Part shown: positions 42,962 to 52,104 of the stretch, piece by piece
Numbering within the stretch: position 1 is the stretch's first letter
Layout: the number at the start of each line of letters is the position of its first letter
Assembly (NCBI RefSeq): GCF_001713455.1
Contig: NZ_CP016464.1
Span: forward strand, 3,396,001 to 3,460,000
Source of the DNA: Bosea sp. RAC05
GTDB lineage: Bacteria > Pseudomonadota > Alphaproteobacteria > Rhizobiales > Beijerinckiaceae
DNA: 64,000 nt
Direction of reading: 5' to 3'
Program-made: the position numbers and the translations under genes
The notes under the pieces: model-generated
Databases searched by the model: none
Told to the model about the DNA's origin: nothing
Seen by the model: the letters and a program-made list of their open reading frames with translations, nothing else

Positions 42962-43957
42962 ATGAAGGGCGCCATGAGCGCTGTTTCGACTCTCTCTGCC
43001 GCCCCCTCGCCACGCCTGCGGCTGGGGGTCGTCGATGGCGCCCGCGGCCTCGCGCTTCTGGCGATGTTCGTCTTCCACTTCGCCTATGATCTCTCCTATT
43101 TCGGCCTGATCGAGACCGATGTCCCCTCCGATCCGGCCTGGCGCTGGTTCGCCAGGTCGATCGCCGGCTCCTTCCTGACGCTGGTCGGCATCAGCCTCGT
43201 CCTGGCCACCCGAAACGGACTGAACCGGCCCGCCTTCCTGAAGCGACTCGCCATGGTCGCGGGCGCCGCCGCGCTGGTGACGATCGCGACGTTCTTCGCG
43301 ATGCCGCGCAGCTTCATCTTCTTCGGCATCCTGCATCATGTTGCGCTGGGCAGCGTACTGGCCCTGCCCTTCCTGCGCCTGCCGGTCGCCGCCGTCGCGA
43401 CCGCCGCGATCACGGCTTTCGCGCTGCCGTTCCTCGTCGCCCATCCGCTGCTCGACCAGCCCGCCCTCGCCTGGCTCGGCTTCTCGCGCGCGCCGATCGT
43501 CACGGCGGATTTCGTGCCGGTTGTCCCCTGGTTCGGCTGCGTGCTCGGCGGAATGGTGCTGGCGCGGCTTGCGTTGCCGCGGCTCTCCGGCAGCCGCTTC
43601 GCCACCTGGCGCCCGGCCTCGCTGCCGGCCCGGATCCTCGCCTGGGGCGGACGGCACAGCCTGCTGGTCTATCTCGTCCATCAGCCGGTGTTCATCGGCG
43701 CGCTGATGCTGGCCCTGCAGCTGTCCCCGGCGCCGCCCGCCTCGCAGGAGCGCGGCTTCATGCTGTCCTGCCAGAGCAGTTGCGCCGCCGGCCCGCTCGG
43801 CGCCGAGGCCTGCGAGCGGCTCTGCGTCTGCACCGCCGATTCGCTGAAGCGGGAGGGGCTGTGGGCGGCGACGCTCGCAGACCGGCTCGACGCGGCCGGG
43901 CGTGACCGGGTCTCCGCCCTCGCCCAGGCCTGCCTGCGCCCCGGCGGCAAGCCCTGA
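42962..43957 (+). CDS. DUF1624 / heparan-alpha-glucosaminide N-acetyltransferase-like membrane protein
   Basis: 331 residues, about seven to eight membrane helices. The first helix VVDGARGLALLAMFVFHFAY carries the Asp/Arg and His typical of the family. RSFIFFGILHHVALG and HSLLVYLVHQPVFIG are the other conserved parts. It probably moves acyl groups across the membrane. The C-terminal ~75 residues are soluble and Cys-rich (FMLSCQSSCAAG, CERLCVCTAD), which is an unusual extension. An ATG at 42974 is also possible. Confidence 0.87.
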   Translation: MKGAMSAVSTLSAAPSPRLRLGVVDGARGLALLAMFVFHFAYDLSYFGLIETDVPSDPAWRWFARSIAGSFLTLVGISLVLATRNGLNRPAFLKRLAMVAGAAALVTIATFFAMPRSFIFFGILHHVALGSVLALPFLRLPVAAVATAAITAFALPFLVAHPLLDQPALAWLGFSRAPIVTADFVPVVPWFGCVLGGMVLARLALPRLSGSRFATWRPASLPARILAWGGRHSLLVYLVHQPVFIGALMLALQLSPAPPASQERGFMLSCQSSCAAGPLGAEACERLCVCTADSLKREGLWAATLADRLDAAGRDRVSALAQACLRPGGKP

Positions 43958-44030
43958 GGCAATCGCGCACTGGCGCACCGCCCCGCGGCGCGATAGTTTG
44001 CAGTCACATCACGAAGCAAGAGCGACGATC

Positions 44031-44282
44031 ATGGCCGATCACGGCATTCCGCATTTCCACAACGACAAGGGCGTCGCCGTCATCCATGTCGGCGCGCGCG
44101 AATTCATGTGCATCGGTGCCAAGCCGCCGTTCGACCATCCGCATGTCTATCTCGACATGGGCGCCGACCATGAGATCGTCTGCCCCTATTGCTCGACGCT
44201 CTACAAGTTCGACGCGAGCCTGAAGGCCGGCACCTGCTCGCCGCCCGAATGCGCCCATCACGAGACGGCGCAGGCCGCCTGA
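44031..44282 (+). CDS. Zinc-finger-domain protein, NDUFS6-like
   Basis: 83 residues. The metal site is EFMCIGAKPPFDHPHVYLDM then IVCPYCSTLYKF, with Cys, His, Cys, Cys ligands. This is the short alphaproteobacterial zinc-finger family related to the mitochondrial complex I assembly subunit NDUFS6. A further Cys pair (TCSPPEC) is near the C-terminus. The gene is alone. Confidence 0.9.
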   Translation: MADHGIPHFHNDKGVAVIHVGAREFMCIGAKPPFDHPHVYLDMGADHEIVCPYCSTLYKFDASLKAGTCSPPECAHHETAQAA

Positions 44283-44378
44283 CGGCGTCCTTCCCCTGAC
44301 CCGGCCGCCCCGGCGGCCCTGCGGCGCGCCTCGCTGGGGCTGCGGCCGTCCCGCCTCGACGACGAAGGCCTGAGCCGC

Positions 44379-45572
44379 GTGCCCGCTCCCCATGTCCTGA
44401 TCGCCGGCGCCGGCATCGGCGGGCTCACCGCCGCGCTGGCGCTGGCTCGCCGCGGCATCGCCGTCACCGTCGTCGAGAAGCGCACCGGCTTCGGCGAACT
44501 CGGCGCCGGGCTGCAGATCAGCCCGAATTCCGGACGGGTGCTCGACGGGCTCGACCTGACCCTGCCGCTCAAGCGCGTCGCCGTCTCCTCGCATGGCCTG
44601 GCGGTCCGGCGCTGGCGCGACGGCCGCGCGCTGCTGGAGATGCCGTCCCATCCCGAGCGGCTGGCGACGCCCTACCGGCTGCTCAAGCGCAGCGACCTCC
44701 ATACCGTGCTGCTCGACGCCGCCCGCACCATGCCCAACATCCGCCTCGTCGTCGGCCGCGCCCTCGAGACGGTGACGCCGGAGGCCGACGGCATCTCGAT
44801 CACGCTGACCGGCGCCAGCGGACAGTCGGAGCGCCTGTCGGGCCTCGCCCTGATCGGCGCCGACGGGCTCTGGTCGCGCGTGCGCGATGCCGTCGGCGAC
44901 ACCGCTGCGCCGGTCTTCACCGGCTACGAGGCCTGGCGGGCGCTCGCGCCGCCCACCGAGCGCGGCCCGGCGCGGGTCCAGCTCCATCTCGGAGACGGCC
45001 GCCACGCCGTGCATTACCCGGTCGCGGCCGGGCGCGAGACCAATCTCGTCATCGTCCGCCGCAGCCCGGAGGCGCGCGAGGGCTGGTCGCGCGAGGGCGA
45101 TCCGCGGGTGCTGGCCAGCACCGTCGCCCAGGCCTCGCAGGGACTGCGCGAGCTCGTCGCCGCGGCCTCGGGCTGGCAGGTCTGGTCGCTGTTCGACCGC
45201 AGGCCGGCGGCGATGGCGAAGGGCCCCATCGCGCTCCTGGGCGATGCCGCCCATCCCATCCTGCCCTTCCTCGCCCAGGGCGCCTCGCTGGCGATCGAGG
45301 ATGCGGCTGTGCTGGCGCGGCTGCTCGCGCAGGCGCTGGAAACAGACGGGCCGATGGCCGTTTCCGCCGCCCTGTCCGCCTATGCCACCGCCCGCGCCGC
45401 CCGCGCCGCCCGTGTCCAGGAGGCGAGCCGCGGCAACGGCCGCAACTTCCATCTCGGCTGGCCGCTCGCCATCGGCCGCGACCTCGCGCTCCGCCATCTC
45501 GGCGCCGAGGGTCTGAGCCGGCGCTATGCCTGGCTCTATGACTGGCAGGATGGCGCCCGCGACGCGGGCTGA
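44379..45572 (+). CDS. FAD-dependent monooxygenase (aromatic hydroxylase type)
   Basis: 397 residues from a GTG at 44379. It has the Rossmann motif LIAGAGIGGLTAALAL, the DG motif LIGADGLWSRVRDAVG and the GD motif GPIALLGDAAHPILPFLAQG, all of the salicylate/3-hydroxybenzoate hydroxylase class. It would hydroxylate an aromatic ring with NAD(P)H and O2. No ring-cleavage genes are nearby, so the pathway is unknown. Confidence 0.92.
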   Translation: MPAPHVLIAGAGIGGLTAALALARRGIAVTVVEKRTGFGELGAGLQISPNSGRVLDGLDLTLPLKRVAVSSHGLAVRRWRDGRALLEMPSHPERLATPYRLLKRSDLHTVLLDAARTMPNIRLVVGRALETVTPEADGISITLTGASGQSERLSGLALIGADGLWSRVRDAVGDTAAPVFTGYEAWRALAPPTERGPARVQLHLGDGRHAVHYPVAAGRETNLVIVRRSPEAREGWSREGDPRVLASTVAQASQGLRELVAAASGWQVWSLFDRRPAAMAKGPIALLGDAAHPILPFLAQGASLAIEDAAVLARLLAQALETDGPMAVSAALSAYATARAARAARVQEASRGNGRNFHLGWPLAIGRDLALRHLGAEGLSRRYAWLYDWQDGARDAG

Positions 45573-45647
45573 ACCGGCGGTGCCGGGTGATCTCGCCTTC
45601 GCCGCAATTCGTACCTAGCGTGGGGATGAGGCGAGGAACGAAAGCAG

Positions 45648-45965
45648 ATGATCCGGGTCAATTTCTCCGAGCAGATCGGCGGCCGGGCCGCCGCGATGCC
45701 GCGCTGGGCCGCCTGGCTGGCGATGGCCGCGAGCCTCGTGATCGGCGTCGTGCTGTTCCTGCTGGCCGCCAGCCTGGCGCTGATCCTGCTGCCGGTCGCA
45801 GCCGTGGCCGGCGCGATCGCGGTCTGGCGCCTGCGCAGCCGCATGAAGGCTGCGGGCTTCGGGCAGCCCGGCGCCTTCTCCGAGCGCTCGCCCGCGCCCG
45901 CACGCGGCGAAATCATCGACGCCGAGTACCGGATCATCGAATCCGGCGAGCCCCCGCGCCGCTGA
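45648..45965 (+). CDS. Small hypothetical membrane protein
   Basis: 105 residues with two hydrophobic segments (AAWLAMAASLVIGVVLFLLA and LALILLPVAAVAGAIAVW) and a polar tail ending GEIIDAEYRIIESGEPP, a tail seen in small conserved alphaproteobacterial membrane proteins. The function is unknown. It is convergent with the chromate transporter gene, with a 10-base gap. Confidence 0.75.
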   Translation: MIRVNFSEQIGGRAAAMPRWAAWLAMAASLVIGVVLFLLAASLALILLPVAAVAGAIAVWRLRSRMKAAGFGQPGAFSERSPAPARGEIIDAEYRIIESGEPPRR

Positions 45966-45975
45966 GGGATACCGT

Positions 45976-47382
45976 TCAGGCCGGCAGGCGGGTCAGCAGC
46001 ACGCCCGCGGCCCCGCAGACGGCGAGCGTCGGGATCATCCCGACCTTGAAGCGCAGCATCGCGACCATCGCGCCGGCACTGAGCAGCGCCGCGCGCCAGT
46101 CGAGCGACGCCAGCACCGGCCAGTCCGGCGAGAGCCCGAACAGGGCGACCGGGCGGACCTCCCTGAACAGGACGTGCAGGCCGAACCAGAGCGCGAGGTT
46201 CATGATCACGCCGACCACGGCGGCCGTGATCGCGCCGAGCGCCGCCGACAGCGCCTTGTTGCCGCGCAGCGCCTCGACATAGGGGCCGCCGAGGAAGATC
46301 CACAGGAAGCAGGGCGCGAAGGTCACCCAGAGCGTCAACAGCGCGCCGAGGCTACCCGCCAGCAGCGGCGGCAAATCGCCGGCCCCGCGCATGCCGGCGA
46401 GAAACCCGACGAATTGCAGCACCAGGATCAGCGGCCCCGGCGTCGTCTCGGCGAGGCCGAGCCCGTCGATCATCTCGCCCGGCCGCAGCCAGCCATAGGT
46501 CTCGACCGCCGCCTGCGCGACATAGGCCAGCACCGCATAGGCGCCGCCGAAGGTGACGACCGCCATGGTGCTGAAGAAGCGCCCGAGCTGCGTCCAGACG
46601 CTGCCCTCACCCGTCCAGAGCCAGAGAACGAGCACCGGAGCGAGCCAGAGCGGCAGCCAGATCGCCAGCGTCCGCAAGGCGCGGCCGGTCGAGGGCCGGA
46701 CATGGTCGAGTTCGCCGCGCGCGAACAGCGCGTCGACGACGCCCGTGACATCGGGCCCGGCCCGGCCATGGCCCGCCTGTGCCGAGAAGAGCGCCGGGCT
46801 CAGCCGGTGGCCGGCCCAGCCGATCAACCCCGCCGCCAGGATGATCGCCGGAAATGGCACCTTGAACAGGAAGATCGCGAGAAAGGCGGCGACTGCCAGC
46901 GCCACCATCGCCCGGTTCTTCAGCGCGCGGCGGCTGATCCTTAAGCCGGCCTCGATCACCACGGCGAGCACCGCCGCCTTGATGCCGAAGAACAGGCCGT
47001 CGACGAGCGGCACCTCGCGATAGAGCACATAGAGGATGCTCAGGCCCAGCATCACCGCCGCGCCGGGCAGGATGAAGAGCAGCCCGGCGATCAGCCCGCC
47101 GAGCGTCCGATGCATCAGCCAGCCGATATAGACGGAGAGCTGCTGCGCCTCGGGGCCAGGCAAGAGCATGCAGTAGTTCAGCGCGTGCAGGAACCGCGCT
47201 TCGCCGATCCAGCGGCGCTCCTCGACCAGCTCCTTGTGCATCAGCGCGATCTGCCCGGCCGGCCCGCCGAAGGAGAGCAGGCCGATGCGCGCCCAGACGC
47301 GGGTCGCCTCCGCCAGCGTCGGCAGCTCGGCCGGGGCCGCGGCCTCCGCAGCCGAATCGCGCGCGGCGTCCCTGGCGGCCAT
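45976..47382 (-). CDS. chrA: Chromate efflux transporter, ChrA family
   Basis: 468 residues, long-chain ChrA with two CHR domains. The first starts ARIGLLSFGGPAGQIALMHK and has LNYCMLLPGPEAQQLSVYIG; the second has VVTFGGAYAVLAYVAQ and GLGLAETTPGPLILVLQFVG. These proteins expel chromate (and may transport sulfate-like anions). Its ATG shares one base with the stop of the upstream CorC-like gene (TGATG), so the two are translationally coupled. No ChrB regulator is present. Confidence 0.93.
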   Translation of the reverse strand: MAARDAARDSAAEAAAPAELPTLAEATRVWARIGLLSFGGPAGQIALMHKELVEERRWIGEARFLHALNYCMLLPGPEAQQLSVYIGWLMHRTLGGLIAGLLFILPGAAVMLGLSILYVLYREVPLVDGLFFGIKAAVLAVVIEAGLRISRRALKNRAMVALAVAAFLAIFLFKVPFPAIILAAGLIGWAGHRLSPALFSAQAGHGRAGPDVTGVVDALFARGELDHVRPSTGRALRTLAIWLPLWLAPVLVLWLWTGEGSVWTQLGRFFSTMAVVTFGGAYAVLAYVAQAAVETYGWLRPGEMIDGLGLAETTPGPLILVLQFVGFLAGMRGAGDLPPLLAGSLGALLTLWVTFAPCFLWIFLGGPYVEALRGNKALSAALGAITAAVVGVIMNLALWFGLHVLFREVRPVALFGLSPDWPVLASLDWRAALLSAGAMVAMLRFKVGMIPTLAVCGAAGVLLTRLPA

Positions 47383-48659
47383 CAATCGATCCGGCTGACC
47401 AGGACCTTGTCGATGCGGCGACCGTCGAGATCGACGACCTCGAAGCGCCAATGCCCCTTCTCGAAGACCTCGCCGACGACCGGCAGATGGTTGAGCTCGG
47501 CCAGGATGAAGCCGGCGACCGTCTGGAAATCGGCGTCGCGCGGAATGTGGATGCCGAGCTCGTGCGAGAATTCGTCGACCTGCATCCAGCCCGCCACCAG
47601 CCAGGAGCCGTCGGCGCGCGTCACGATCGGAGGCTCGTCCTCTTCCTCCTCCTGGAAGGCGCCGATGATCGCCTCCAGCACGTCGCCGGGCGTGATGATG
47701 CCCTCGAAATGCCCGTACTCGTCGAAGACCAGCGCCATATGGACGCGCGAGGCGCGGATTTCGCGCAGCACCTGCAGAGCGCCGGCCGTGTCCATCACCA
47801 CAGGCGCCTCGCCGACCAGCCCGCGCAGATCATGCGTGCCGCCATCCGAGAGAAAGTCGATCATCTCCTTGACCAGGACGACGCCGATGATCGAATCCGC
47901 CTCGCCATCCTGCACCGGCAGGCGCGAGCGCCGCGTCGCGCGCAGCTGCTCGCGGATCTCGTCGGCACTGTCGCCGAGATCGATCACCTCGACCTCGCGG
48001 CGCGGCGTCATCAGCGCCCGCGCCGAGCGGTCGGCCAGGCGCATCACGCCGGAGATCATCTCGCGCTCGTCGCGCTCCAGCACGCCGGCCGTCTCGGCCT
48101 CGGCGATGATGGTGCGGACCTCTTCTTCGGTGACCTTCTCCTCCGACTCGCCCTTCTGGCCGAGCAGGGCCAGCACCGCCCGCCCCGAAATGTCGAGCAG
48201 GAAGACCAGCGGCGCGCCGACCCTGGAGAGCAGCAGCATCGCCGGGGCGACGCGCGCCGCCACCCGCTCGGGATCGCGCAGCGCGATCTGCTTGGGCACG
48301 AGCTCGCCGATGATCAGCGAGAGATAGGTGATAGCGACGACGACGAGGCCGACGCCGAAGCCGTCCGAGACGACCTGCGAGAAACCCTGCCCGACCAGCC
48401 ATTCCGACAGCCGCGCGCCCAGCGTCGCGCCCGAGAAGGCGCCCGAGAGCACGCCGACGAGCGTGATGCCGATCTGGACGGTCGAGAGGAAGCGGCCGGG
48501 ATTGTCGGCCAGGCGCAACGCGGTCGTGGCGCCCTTGCTGCCCTGATCGCTGAGAACCCTGAGGCGGGCGGGACGGGAGGAGACAACCGCGAGTTCGGAC
48601 ATGGCGAGCAGACCGTTGATGACGGTCAGGGCCACGACGATCAGAATTTCGGTTAACAA
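47382..48659 (-). CDS. CNNM/CBS/CorC-domain membrane protein (hemolysin C family)
   Basis: 425 residues. In order: a four-helix DUF21/CNNM membrane domain (residues 1 to ~190), a CBS pair (ALMTPRREVEVIDLGDSADE onward, ~205-330) and a C-terminal CorC/HlyC domain (GSWLVAGWMQVDEFSHELG). Proteins of this layout act in Mg2+/Co2+ export or resistance; the hemolysin name is historical. It is coupled to chrA downstream. Confidence 0.93.
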   Translation of the reverse strand: MLTEILIVVALTVINGLLAMSELAVVSSRPARLRVLSDQGSKGATTALRLADNPGRFLSTVQIGITLVGVLSGAFSGATLGARLSEWLVGQGFSQVVSDGFGVGLVVVAITYLSLIIGELVPKQIALRDPERVAARVAPAMLLLSRVGAPLVFLLDISGRAVLALLGQKGESEEKVTEEEVRTIIAEAETAGVLERDEREMISGVMRLADRSARALMTPRREVEVIDLGDSADEIREQLRATRRSRLPVQDGEADSIIGVVLVKEMIDFLSDGGTHDLRGLVGEAPVVMDTAGALQVLREIRASRVHMALVFDEYGHFEGIITPGDVLEAIIGAFQEEEEDEPPIVTRADGSWLVAGWMQVDEFSHELGIHIPRDADFQTVAGFILAELNHLPVVGEVFEKGHWRFEVVDLDGRRIDKVLVSRID

Positions 48660-48773
48660 AACCAGTCCGCATCATGCAGAGCCGCGGCGATGGCGGCCTG
48701 CTTCCTCGCCCCTTATAGCGGATGTTGCGCCTCTGGCGATGGTTCGCACCGATTTTTTTGAGAAGGGCATGCG

Positions 48774-49448
48774 ATGACGCAGACGAGGCCGAGTCCCTGG
48801 GATCCTGCCGCCGCCCCGGCCGAGGCCGACCGCCGCCTGCATGCCCCGGCGGTGGCGCGCAACCGCGACGCGATCCGCGACACGCTGCGCCCGCTTCTGC
48901 CCGACAGCGGCCTCGTCCTCGAGATCGCCAGCGGCTCGGGCGAGCACATCGTCCATTTCGCGCAGGCCCTGCCGGCCCTCACCTTCCGGCCGAGCGACCC
49001 GGCGCGAGAGGCGCTGGCCAGCATCGCCGCCTGGACCGCGCAGGCGGGCGCGACCAACGTCCTGCCGCCGCTGCGGATCGACGCCGCCGATCCCGTCTGG
49101 CCCGCGACCCTGCCGCCCGGCGAGACGCCGGCCGCGATCCTCTGCATCAACATGATCCACATCGCGCCCTGGGCGGCCACGCAGGGGCTCTTCCGTGGCG
49201 CGGGCGCGCTGCTTCCGGCCGGCGCGCAGCTGATCCTCTACGGCCCCTTCCGCCGCCCCGGCCGCCCGCTCGAGCCCGGCAACGCCGCCTTCGACGAAAG
49301 CCTGCGCGAGCGCGACCCGGCCTGGGGCCTGCGCGACCTCGGCGAGGTCAAGGCGCTGGCGGTGGCGGCCGGTTTCGGCGCGCCGGAGGTGATCGAGATG
49401 CCCGCGAACAATCTGACGGTGGTGTTCGGGAAACAGGCCGGGCGCTGA
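48774..49448 (+). CDS. DUF938 class I SAM-dependent methyltransferase
   Basis: 224 residues. The SAM-binding motif I is VLEIASGSGEHIVHFAQALP, followed by FRPSDPAREALASI and CINMIHIAPW. This is the DUF938 family (eukaryotic METTL26-like), whose substrate is unknown. The start is supported by the family N-terminus. It is divergent from the CorC-like gene. Confidence 0.9.
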   Translation: MTQTRPSPWDPAAAPAEADRRLHAPAVARNRDAIRDTLRPLLPDSGLVLEIASGSGEHIVHFAQALPALTFRPSDPAREALASIAAWTAQAGATNVLPPLRIDAADPVWPATLPPGETPAAILCINMIHIAPWAATQGLFRGAGALLPAGAQLILYGPFRRPGRPLEPGNAAFDESLRERDPAWGLRDLGEVKALAVAAGFGAPEVIEMPANNLTVVFGKQAGR

Positions 49449-49465
49449 CCCGACGACGGAACCCT

Positions 49466-49552
49466 TGGTGCGGACGGCGGGGATCGAACCCGCATAGCCT
49501 TGCGGCTGAGAGATTTTAAGTCTCTTGCGTCTACCAGTTTCGCCACGTCCGC
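49466..49552 (-). tRNA. tRNA-Leu (anticodon TAA)
   Basis: A full class II tRNA on the minus strand. The acceptor stem is GCGGACG/CGTCCGC with A discriminator and an encoded CCA (49466-49468). The anticodon stem is AGAGA/TCTCT with loop CTTAAAA (anticodon TAA, reading TTA), there is a short variable arm (GCCGCAAGGC), and the T loop is GTTCGATCC. No attachment-site duplication was seen beside it. Confidence 0.95.
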
Positions 49553-49633
49553 CTGAGGCAGAGCGGTAGCCGCCGCGGGCGCGGGGCGCAAGCGCCTCGG
49601 CAGGAACCCTGGCAGGCGGCTTGGGCCGGAGGC

Positions 49634-50296
49634 TCAGTTCCGCCGCGCCGGCTTGTACCATTCGACGCCATCGGGATCGACATAGAGGCCGGGCGCGACG
49701 TTGGAGCCGATCGGCTTCTGCTGCATCGGCACGCGCACCGTGTCGTCGCGGTCACCGCGCTTCACATAAGGCGCGCTGCCGTGCTGGCCGCTCCCGCCCG
49801 GCCCGTGGCCGCGCGACGCCGCGAGCCCGATCGTGCCCTGGCGCCCGGCAACCTTGTCCTGCAGCTCGGTGACGGTACGCCCGGCGAAAGGCGGCCGCCC
49901 ACCGCCCTCGATCACCGGCCAGGCGCGCCGCGCGGCGCCCTCCCCGGTGACCCGCACCCCGGTGAAGCGCGGCACATAGGTCGCGCCGCCCTTGCCGAAG
50001 CTCTCCCAGCCGCCGGTCGCGACCATCTGCGCGCCGCAGCGCTTGTGGCTGCGCTCGCACAGCGCCCGCGAGGCGTAGCGCGGCGCCTTCTGCTCGAATT
50101 CGGCGCGCGCGTTGCGATAGGCGAATTCGCATTGCTCTGCCGTCAGGATGCCGCCGGCGATGCACTCGTCGCGGCGCTCATAGACCGCCCCGCGCTCCTG
50201 CGCCGCGAGATCGGCCGGCGCGAGAAACAGCAGCGGCGCGAGGGATGCGGCGCGCAGGGCCGCCAGCAACGGCGCAGCGGAACTGATCAGAATCAT
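49634..50296 (-). CDS. DUF1190-like exported protein
   Basis: 220 residues from the ATG at 50296; earlier ATGs (50308, 50311) are possible, while the longest frame would overlap the upstream acyl-CoA synthetase gene. A signal peptide (AALRAASLAPLLFLAPADLA) is followed by YERRDECIAGGILTAEQCEF and ALCERSHKRCGAQM, the Cys pattern of DUF1190/YgiB-type proteins. A Gly-rich middle and a conserved end follow. The function is unknown. Confidence 0.78.
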   Translation of the reverse strand: MILISSAAPLLAALRAASLAPLLFLAPADLAAQERGAVYERRDECIAGGILTAEQCEFAYRNARAEFEQKAPRYASRALCERSHKRCGAQMVATGGWESFGKGGATYVPRFTGVRVTGEGAARRAWPVIEGGGRPPFAGRTVTELQDKVAGRQGTIGLAASRGHGPGGSGQHGSAPYVKRGDRDDTVRVPMQQKPIGSNVAPGLYVDPDGVEWYKPARRN

Positions 50297-50324
50297 GCGC
50301 CGCACCATCATCACGATTGTGGCT

Positions 50325-51905
50325 TTACAGCAGCGAGCGCCGCGAGCGCGCCAATTCGAGCGTGGCGCCATAGTCGATCTTGCCGCTGCCGAGCACGGGA
50401 ATCGAGTTCGTCACCAGGATGGCGCGCGGCACCCAGAGCTCCGGGAAGCCCTGCGCCTTCGCCGTCTCCTGCAGCACGCTGCGCTCGGCGTTGGGCTTCT
50501 CGGTGACGAGCACGAGCTGCTCGCCCTTGCGGGCATCGGGCAGCGCCACGACGACATGGTTGCAGTCCGGCCAGAGGCCGGACACCATCGATTCGACCGC
50601 CGCCAGCGAGACCATCTCGCCGCCCAGCTTGGCGAAGCGCTTGGCCCGGCCCTTGATGACGACGAAGCCGTCGTCGAGCGTGACGATGTCGCCGGTGTCG
50701 TGCCAGCCGCCCTCGGGCGGCACGAGCACGCCCGGCCGGTCGGCGCTGAGATAGCCGGCCATGATGTTGGGGCCGCGCACGCAGAGCTTGCCGCCCTCAT
50801 GGATGCCTTCGACCGGCTCCAGCCGCGCCTCGATGCCCGGCAGCAGCCGCCCGACGCTGCCCTCGCGCATCGCCACCGGCGTGTTGCAGGCGAGCACCGG
50901 CGAGCATTCGGTGCAGCCATAGCCTTCGAGGATCGTGGTGCCGTAGGGCTCCCACATCCGCCGCGTCTCCGGCTTCACACGCTCGGCCCCGGCCACGACA
51001 TAGCGCACGCTCTTGAGGTCGTCGGGGTCCGCAGCGCGGGCGTAACCCTGCAAAAACGTGTCGGTCGCGAACAGGAAGGTGCAGCCGGTCTCGCCGATCA
51101 GCTTCGGCACCTGCTTGTAGTGCAGCGGGCTCGGATAGAGCACGACCTTCATGCCCGACAGCAGCGGCATCAGCATGCCCGCCGTCAGCCCGAAGGAGTG
51201 GAAGGCCGGCAGCGGGTTCATGACGATGTCGCGCTCGGACAGGAAGCCCGCGGCCAGCGCGAAGATCTGGCGCGCATTGGACACCAGATTGGCGTGGCTC
51301 AGCACCACGCCCTTCGGCTTGCCCTCGGTCCCCGAGGTGAACAGGATCACCGCCGCCTCGTCGGGCGCGGCCGCGTAAACGCGATGCACGAAGCCCGGCA
51401 CGAGGCTCGACAGCGCGCCCAGCGCCTTGTCGAGGCTGGTGATCTCCTTGCGGACGTCTTCGAGATAGACGACCCGCCTGTTCTCACCGAGCGCCTCCAG
51501 CTCGTCCTCGAGCTTGGCCTGGTCGACGAAGCGCCGCGAGGTGACGATCGTCTTCAGCTCGGCGAGTTCGCCGGCCGCCCGCAGATTCTTGACGCCGGCG
51601 GTGAAGTTCAGAAGCGCCGGCACGCGGCCGAAGGCCGACAGCCCAAACAGCGTCACCGCGAGCGCCTGCACATTCGGCAGCAGCACGCCGACATGCTCCT
51701 TCGGCTGCGTGTAGCCCGCGAGCTTGCGCCCGAGCACGAGCGCGCCGAGCACGAGGTTGCCATAGCTGAGCGGCTTTCGCTCGGCATCCTCGACTGCGAC
51801 GCAGCCCTTGCCATGGCGCGAAACCGCCTGCAGCAGGGCCTGGAACAGGGTGATCCGTGCGCCCGCCGCATCGAAGACGGGCAGGTGTCGTTCGGTGTCG
51901 GCCAT
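50325..51905 (-). CDS. AMP-dependent acyl-CoA/acyl-ACP synthetase
   Basis: 526 residues. The P-loop-like adenylation motif is AVILFTSGTEGKPKGVVLSH, motif A5 is ILEGYGCTECSP, and motif A7/A8 is WHDTGDIVTLDDGFVVIKGR. The C-terminal lysine is in GSGKIDYG. It activates a fatty acid as acyl-AMP and transfers it to CoA or ACP. The sequence is most like the C-terminal half of Aas-type acyl-ACP synthetases, without the acyltransferase part. The substrate length is unknown. Confidence 0.9.
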   Translation of the reverse strand: MADTERHLPVFDAAGARITLFQALLQAVSRHGKGCVAVEDAERKPLSYGNLVLGALVLGRKLAGYTQPKEHVGVLLPNVQALAVTLFGLSAFGRVPALLNFTAGVKNLRAAGELAELKTIVTSRRFVDQAKLEDELEALGENRRVVYLEDVRKEITSLDKALGALSSLVPGFVHRVYAAAPDEAAVILFTSGTEGKPKGVVLSHANLVSNARQIFALAAGFLSERDIVMNPLPAFHSFGLTAGMLMPLLSGMKVVLYPSPLHYKQVPKLIGETGCTFLFATDTFLQGYARAADPDDLKSVRYVVAGAERVKPETRRMWEPYGTTILEGYGCTECSPVLACNTPVAMREGSVGRLLPGIEARLEPVEGIHEGGKLCVRGPNIMAGYLSADRPGVLVPPEGGWHDTGDIVTLDDGFVVIKGRAKRFAKLGGEMVSLAAVESMVSGLWPDCNHVVVALPDARKGEQLVLVTEKPNAERSVLQETAKAQGFPELWVPRAILVTNSIPVLGSGKIDYGATLELARSRRSLL

Positions 51906-51993
51906 GCTTGGCTCGGCTCCCGGCTGGCGTTTCCTCTCAGCCTAGGTAAGCCGATATCCTGAGGATGCAACGACGATCGAAGACCGCACTCGC

Positions 51994-52083
51994 CGTCATT
52001 GCGAGCGAAAGCGAAGCAATCCAGCCCCCGCAGCGCTCGACGTCCCCCTGGATTGCTTCGTCGCGACGCTCCTCGCAATGACG
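51994..52083. repeat. Dispersed palindromic repeat, copy 2
   Basis: It has the same inverted arms as 17413-17498: CGTCATTGCGAGCG... with GAAGCAATCCAG, and CTGGATTGCTTCGTCGC... with CTCGCAATGACG, around a different ~26-base spacer. It lies 21 bases beyond the end of the PEP carboxylase-like gene, again at a gene's 3' end. Confidence 0.85.
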
Positions 52084-52104
52084 GATGCAGCCAGATCTGA
52101 ATCC

